Positions 7,159 through 9,702 of a stretch of DNA of 9,702 bases are shown here, piece after piece; positions within the stretch are counted from its first letter, which is position 1; every line of letters starts with the position of its first letter. Origin of the DNA: an uncultured Bacteroidales bacterium (GTDB lineage Bacteria; Bacteroidota; Bacteroidia; Bacteroidales; Marinilabiliaceae); contig CAKUYZ010000064.1 in the NCBI GenBank assembly GCA_934717675.1, forward strand, positions 1 to 9,702, read 5' to 3'. Position numbers and translations under genes: made by a program. Below the pieces are notes generated by a model. It had not been told where the DNA came from. It made no database searches and saw nothing but the letters and a program-made list of their open reading frames with translations.

Positions 7159-8661
7159 ATGTCGATACGAAAATTATTCTCTTTGGCTATCATTGCCACT
7201 GTCGTTTTTTCTGTGTCTCGCTGCGCAGTTGATGACTCGCCTGCGCCACAACCCGTGACGCCCGACGACACGACAGCCTTGGTGAAAGTGACTGGCATAA
7301 CGCCATATAGCGCGGTCATATCGGGTGTTTTTGGCAGTGGGGTGGACTCAGGCTCTGTCGCAGGCATCCATTTCTCGATGCAAAACACGAAGTACATAAA
7401 CACAACAGGCATCGAGGTTAAGGCTATAAATCAAGAAGATGGACATAATTGCGTGAAATTAGACGGCCTATATGCAGATACCACATACTATTTCACAACA
7501 TACGTCGAGCATGATGGAGTACGCCATAATTCCGAGATATATTCATTCCGCACGCATCGCCTCACGGCTGAGACTGATTCCGCCACAAACGTCTATGCCT
7601 TTGGCGCAAGATTGGGGCTAACCCTCAGCGAGCCTGTTGAGGCTGGGGCATTTTGCGGTTCGTATGGCATCTATTACTCTTTGCACGACCGTGTGATTCG
7701 TGAGCAATCTACGTTATGTGCGGCTCCGTATAATCTGTCGTCTCTGCGTCCAAACCAAACATACTATTACAGAGCGTTTGTGATGATGCGTACAGCCAAT
7801 TTGCGCGAAGTATACATTTGGGGCAGGGTGCGCTCTTTCCACACGCCACCCATTGGCGTCAAAACCAATGCACCACAAAGTGTTACGTCTTATTCTGCCA
7901 AGCTTGGAGGAAATGTGAATGTGATGTTTACCGATGTGCAAGACATGGGCGTCTTGCTTTTTGAGCGGAATAGGAACGTGACGTTAGACAGCGTGGGTGT
8001 CGAGTCTGACCAAAAGATCACCAAATTGTCTCCAACCTCTGTGGACAGTTGCGGGATGGGCGAGTTTTACGTGACACCCAAAGAACTAAGCGCAGACAAG
8101 CGGTACTTTTTCAGAGCTTTTGCCGTTGTCAAGGAAAAAGTTGGCAACAAACTCCAGGACAAAGAATATTATGGCGACATCTTGGATTTCAAGACTTTGC
8201 GCATCAATATATCGGACAACTATGCTGTAGATTTGGGATTGTCCGTCTTGTGGTCCGCAAGGAATTATGGAGCAGCAGATGTTGAGGATTTAGGTCAATT
8301 TATGTCGCCATCTGACGGATTGACTTGGGAATTCTCAGACGGTTGGCGTCTGCCAACCGTTGCTGAGGCGCAAGAACTGATAGACAGTTGCAACTGGAGC
8401 TGGGATAAATTCAGGGGTGTCAATGGCGTGGCTGTAGTCTGTACGGATGGCAGTGCATTATTCTTCCCGGCGAATATGGAACTGGCTGGAGCTTATACCT
8501 ATGGCGTATATATGCTCAACTCAGAAACTAACGGCCGAGGTTTCTCAAAGTCAATGCGTTTCGTAAAAGATACATATGGAGAATATCAATGCGGAAAGTC
8601 GTCAGATAATGACATAGCCTCCGATGCCCAAGTCTCTGTGCGGCTCGTAAAGGATAGGTAG
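7159..8661 (+). CDS. Putative surface lipoprotein with fibronectin-III-like units and a C-terminal FISUMP-like domain, 500 aa
   Basis: From the ATG at 7159 the protein opens with RKLFSLAIIATVVFSVSRC, a lipoprotein-type signal with Cys22; Arg at -1 is unusual for a lipobox, so lipidation is probable rather than certain. An acidic/Pro-rich linker follows. Three fibronectin-III-like beta units span about 40-132, 133-231 and 232-350, each ending in a 'Y....F.T'-type strand (YSFRTH, RSFHTP, LDFKTL). From about residue 354 comes a FISUMP-like domain (Fibrobacter succinogenes major paralogous domain): YAVDLGLSVLWSARNYGA, then GWRLPTVAEAQELID at 395-409, then a closing VSVRLVKDR. Such proteins in Bacteroidota are usually cell-surface and probably bind or display; no catalytic residues are visible. 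A GTG at 7135 would add eight residues but lies too near the promoter and spoils the signal peptide. The gene has its own promoter and appears monocistronic. Confidence 0.85.
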   Translation: MSIRKLFSLAIIATVVFSVSRCAVDDSPAPQPVTPDDTTALVKVTGITPYSAVISGVFGSGVDSGSVAGIHFSMQNTKYINTTGIEVKAINQEDGHNCVKLDGLYADTTYYFTTYVEHDGVRHNSEIYSFRTHRLTAETDSATNVYAFGARLGLTLSEPVEAGAFCGSYGIYYSLHDRVIREQSTLCAAPYNLSSLRPNQTYYYRAFVMMRTANLREVYIWGRVRSFHTPPIGVKTNAPQSVTSYSAKLGGNVNVMFTDVQDMGVLLFERNRNVTLDSVGVESDQKITKLSPTSVDSCGMGEFYVTPKELSADKRYFFRAFAVVKEKVGNKLQDKEYYGDILDFKTLRINISDNYAVDLGLSVLWSARNYGAADVEDLGQFMSPSDGLTWEFSDGWRLPTVAEAQELIDSCNWSWDKFRGVNGVAVVCTDGSALFFPANMELAGAYTYGVYMLNSETNGRGFSKSMRFVKDTYGEYQCGKSSDNDIASDAQVSVRLVKDR

Positions 8662-9022
8662 AGCAAACAGCTCGCGTAGATAACACCTTGATTATCAGTA
8701 TTTTATACCGATAATTTGTATTAAGTTCACTTACTGCTGCATACTTAATGCATTGAAAGCCACTACCGAAGATAGTTTGAAAATTAACGTCTTTGAGTTC
8801 GCAAAGAAAACAAAAAACATCCATAGCTTTCGGCTCAAAATACAGCTCGTTAGATTCTTTTAACGAATGGAAAGAACACGCATATTTTCTTCGCCAAGCA
8901 TTTTGCAACGTAAGGACACGAATACCAACTTTTCGCAGTTCTTCTGCTACTTCGTCTGCTTGTCTCTGGGTGTAACAAGAGACAGGCTCGTAAGGCCGAT
9001 TAATAGTAATATCGTATTTCAT
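8528..9022 (-). CDS. Hypothetical protein whose frame overlaps the lipoprotein gene end
   Basis: The frame from the ATG at 9022 is 164 codons. The first 85 or so residues look protein-like: MKYDITINRPYEPVSCYTQR, then a helix-like ADEVAEELRKVGIRVLTL, a basic WRRKYAC, and a Cys-rich VFCFLCELKD. I do not recognise the family. The last 45 codons (8661 down to 8528) are antisense to the end of the lipoprotein gene and read like a shadow frame (RLGHRRLCHYL), so the natural stop may have been lost by a junction or a frameshift. It follows the coiled-coil gene by 41 bases on the same strand and shares its AT-rich codon use, so the two probably belong to one acquired unit. The 5' part is probably real; the 3' part is doubtful. 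Confidence 0.5.
   Translation of the reverse strand: MKYDITINRPYEPVSCYTQRQADEVAEELRKVGIRVLTLQNAWRRKYACSFHSLKESNELYFEPKAMDVFCFLCELKDVNFQTIFGSGFQCIKYAAVSELNTNYRYKILIIKVLSTRAVCSTYPLRAAQRLGHRRLCHYLTTFRIDILHMYLLRNALTLRNLGR
8691..8715. terminator. Near-perfect AT-rich hairpin after the lipoprotein gene
   Basis: ATTATCAGTAT (8691-8701) and ATACCGATAAT (8705-8715) form an 11-pair stem with a three-base loop. In a plus-strand transcript one pair is an A/C mismatch; in a minus-strand transcript the same position is G-U, so the fold is better there. It lies 30 bases after the lipoprotein stop and is followed by TTTGTATT, a poor U-tract. It may act as a weak terminator for the lipoprotein gene. It also sits at the change to AT-rich DNA and could belong to the end of the acquired segment. 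Confidence 0.35.
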
Positions 9023-9063
9023 AGCCTAATACCACCACGGGAAACTCTTCTATAACTCATAAT

Positions 9064-9702
9064 CTATTTTTTTATTCTGAAACCTAAAAGACCACTAGCC
9101 ATTTCGCCGAATACCTCAAATGAATGGCGAATGTTACGAAACCACCAATTTGGATTTTCGTAATCTGGGTTGTTAATCAAATAATCGAATTTGTCAGAAG
9201 CGCGGGAATAATCATCCATCAACGCCAAACATTTACGATATTCATTTAATCTTTCTTCTTTTTCTGCTTTTGTGACATTTTGTAATTCCGTTGAAGATTC
9301 TATATGGTTTAGCTCTGCTTTCAACTTATCAACCTGCGCATCTACCAAAGCTTTCTGTGTTCGATAGGCTTGCCTAAGATTGCTAACTATTTGCTGCTTT
9401 TCCTCTAGTTTAGCTTTGCGGAAATCTCTTCGGAAATCTTTTGAATCTAAGAAATCTTGAGTTTTTGCAATAGTATCCTGCACTTCTGCGTTAGTTAGAT
9501 TCGTGCGAGCTGTCATTAAGCGAATAGCTTCGGCCGCTTCTTCTATTTGAGCTTGCTTTAAATTCTGATTTAGTTGGTAATCTCCATCCGCATATTTATT
9601 GCGAATACGCTTTAAAGCATTATCCAACTCTTTACCTTCAAAGCCTGCTTCTTTCAAATCTTTTTCTATCTCCTGCAAGAGAACTTCACCATTCAACTTC
9701 TC
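9064..9702 (-). CDS. Coiled-coil protein, possibly a microvirus DNA pilot protein (5' end cut by window edge)
   Basis: The frame is open from the right edge (first codons GAG AAG) to TAG at 9064-9066, giving the last 213 residues; the TTG at 9696 is probably internal. The first 165 or so residues are almost entirely charged and amphipathic helix, rich in Gln, Lys, Glu and Ala (for example NQNLKQAQIEEAAEAIRLM and LEEKQQIVSNLRQA), suggesting a long coiled coil. The tail changes character: NNPDYENPNWWFRNIRHSF, then a Gly-rich hydrophobic MASGLLGFRIKK end. A long alpha-helical body with an aromatic/Gly-rich C-terminal tail recalls the VP2 DNA pilot proteins of Bacteroidetes Microviridae (Alpavirinae), which are known as prophages in this phylum. 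This rests on pattern only; a tape-measure, conjugation or other phage coiled-coil protein is possible. Base composition is clearly more AT-rich than in the genes to the left. Confidence 0.45.
   Translation of the reverse strand, partial: EKLNGEVLLQEIEKDLKEAGFEGKELDNALKRIRNKYADGDYQLNQNLKQAQIEEAAEAIRLMTARTNLTNAEVQDTIAKTQDFLDSKDFRRDFRKAKLEEKQQIVSNLRQAYRTQKALVDAQVDKLKAELNHIESSTELQNVTKAEKEERLNEYRKCLALMDDYSRASDKFDYLINNPDYENPNWWFRNIRHSFEVFGEMASGLLGFRIKK

Noticed and set aside
8698..8730. dif/XerCD-like site at the boundary of the AT-rich segment
   Set aside because: The minus strand has one arm faintly resembling a XerD half-site (ACTTAATACAA), but the opposite arm does not match, so I do not claim an attachment site.
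1..9702. CRISPR array, insertion sequence or integrase
   Set aside because: No regularly spaced direct repeats, transposase motifs or tyrosine-recombinase signature were seen on either strand.

Overview
The window looks like a chromosomal segment of a member of the Bacteroidota, most likely order Bacteroidales (genus not resolvable by eye). The evidence is the repeated TAnnTTTG -7 promoter box, the lack of clear Shine-Dalgarno sequences, a large TPR protein paired with an outer-membrane barrel, and a lipoprotein ending in a FISUMP-type domain. Most of the window is of balanced base composition with ordinary housekeeping-style genes. The right end (about 8,690 onward) is clearly more AT-rich and looks like acquired DNA.

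Layout, left to right. (1) 1-1125, minus strand: a 375-codon open frame running off the left edge, an ATP-grasp-type protein of a Bacteroidota family without assigned function. (2) 1126-1185: a compact divergent promoter region. (3) 1186-6536, plus strand: a tight three-gene operon with an exported 1,012-residue TPR protein, a 605-residue outer-membrane beta-barrel protein and a SixA-like histidine phosphatase (gaps of 11 and 3 bases). (4) 6537-7158: an RNA-rich stretch with tRNA-Arg(ACG), a terminator hairpin, and then a promoter-like box followed by an unassigned block of strong base-paired elements that may be a small structured RNA. (5) 7159-8661, plus strand: a surface lipoprotein candidate with three fibronectin-III-like units and a FISUMP-like C-terminal domain. 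(6) 8662-9702, minus strand: an AT-rich region with a small unknown gene whose frame runs antisense into the end of the lipoprotein gene, and the C-terminal 213 residues of a long coiled-coil protein that resembles a DNA pilot protein of Bacteroidetes Microviridae prophages.

The TPR and barrel genes plausibly work together at the cell envelope: a periplasmic or outer-membrane-associated TPR scaffold and a barrel, with a small phosphatase co-transcribed. The two least explained parts are the structured block at about 6820-7010 and the acquired segment at the right edge, whose identity depends on sequence beyond the window.
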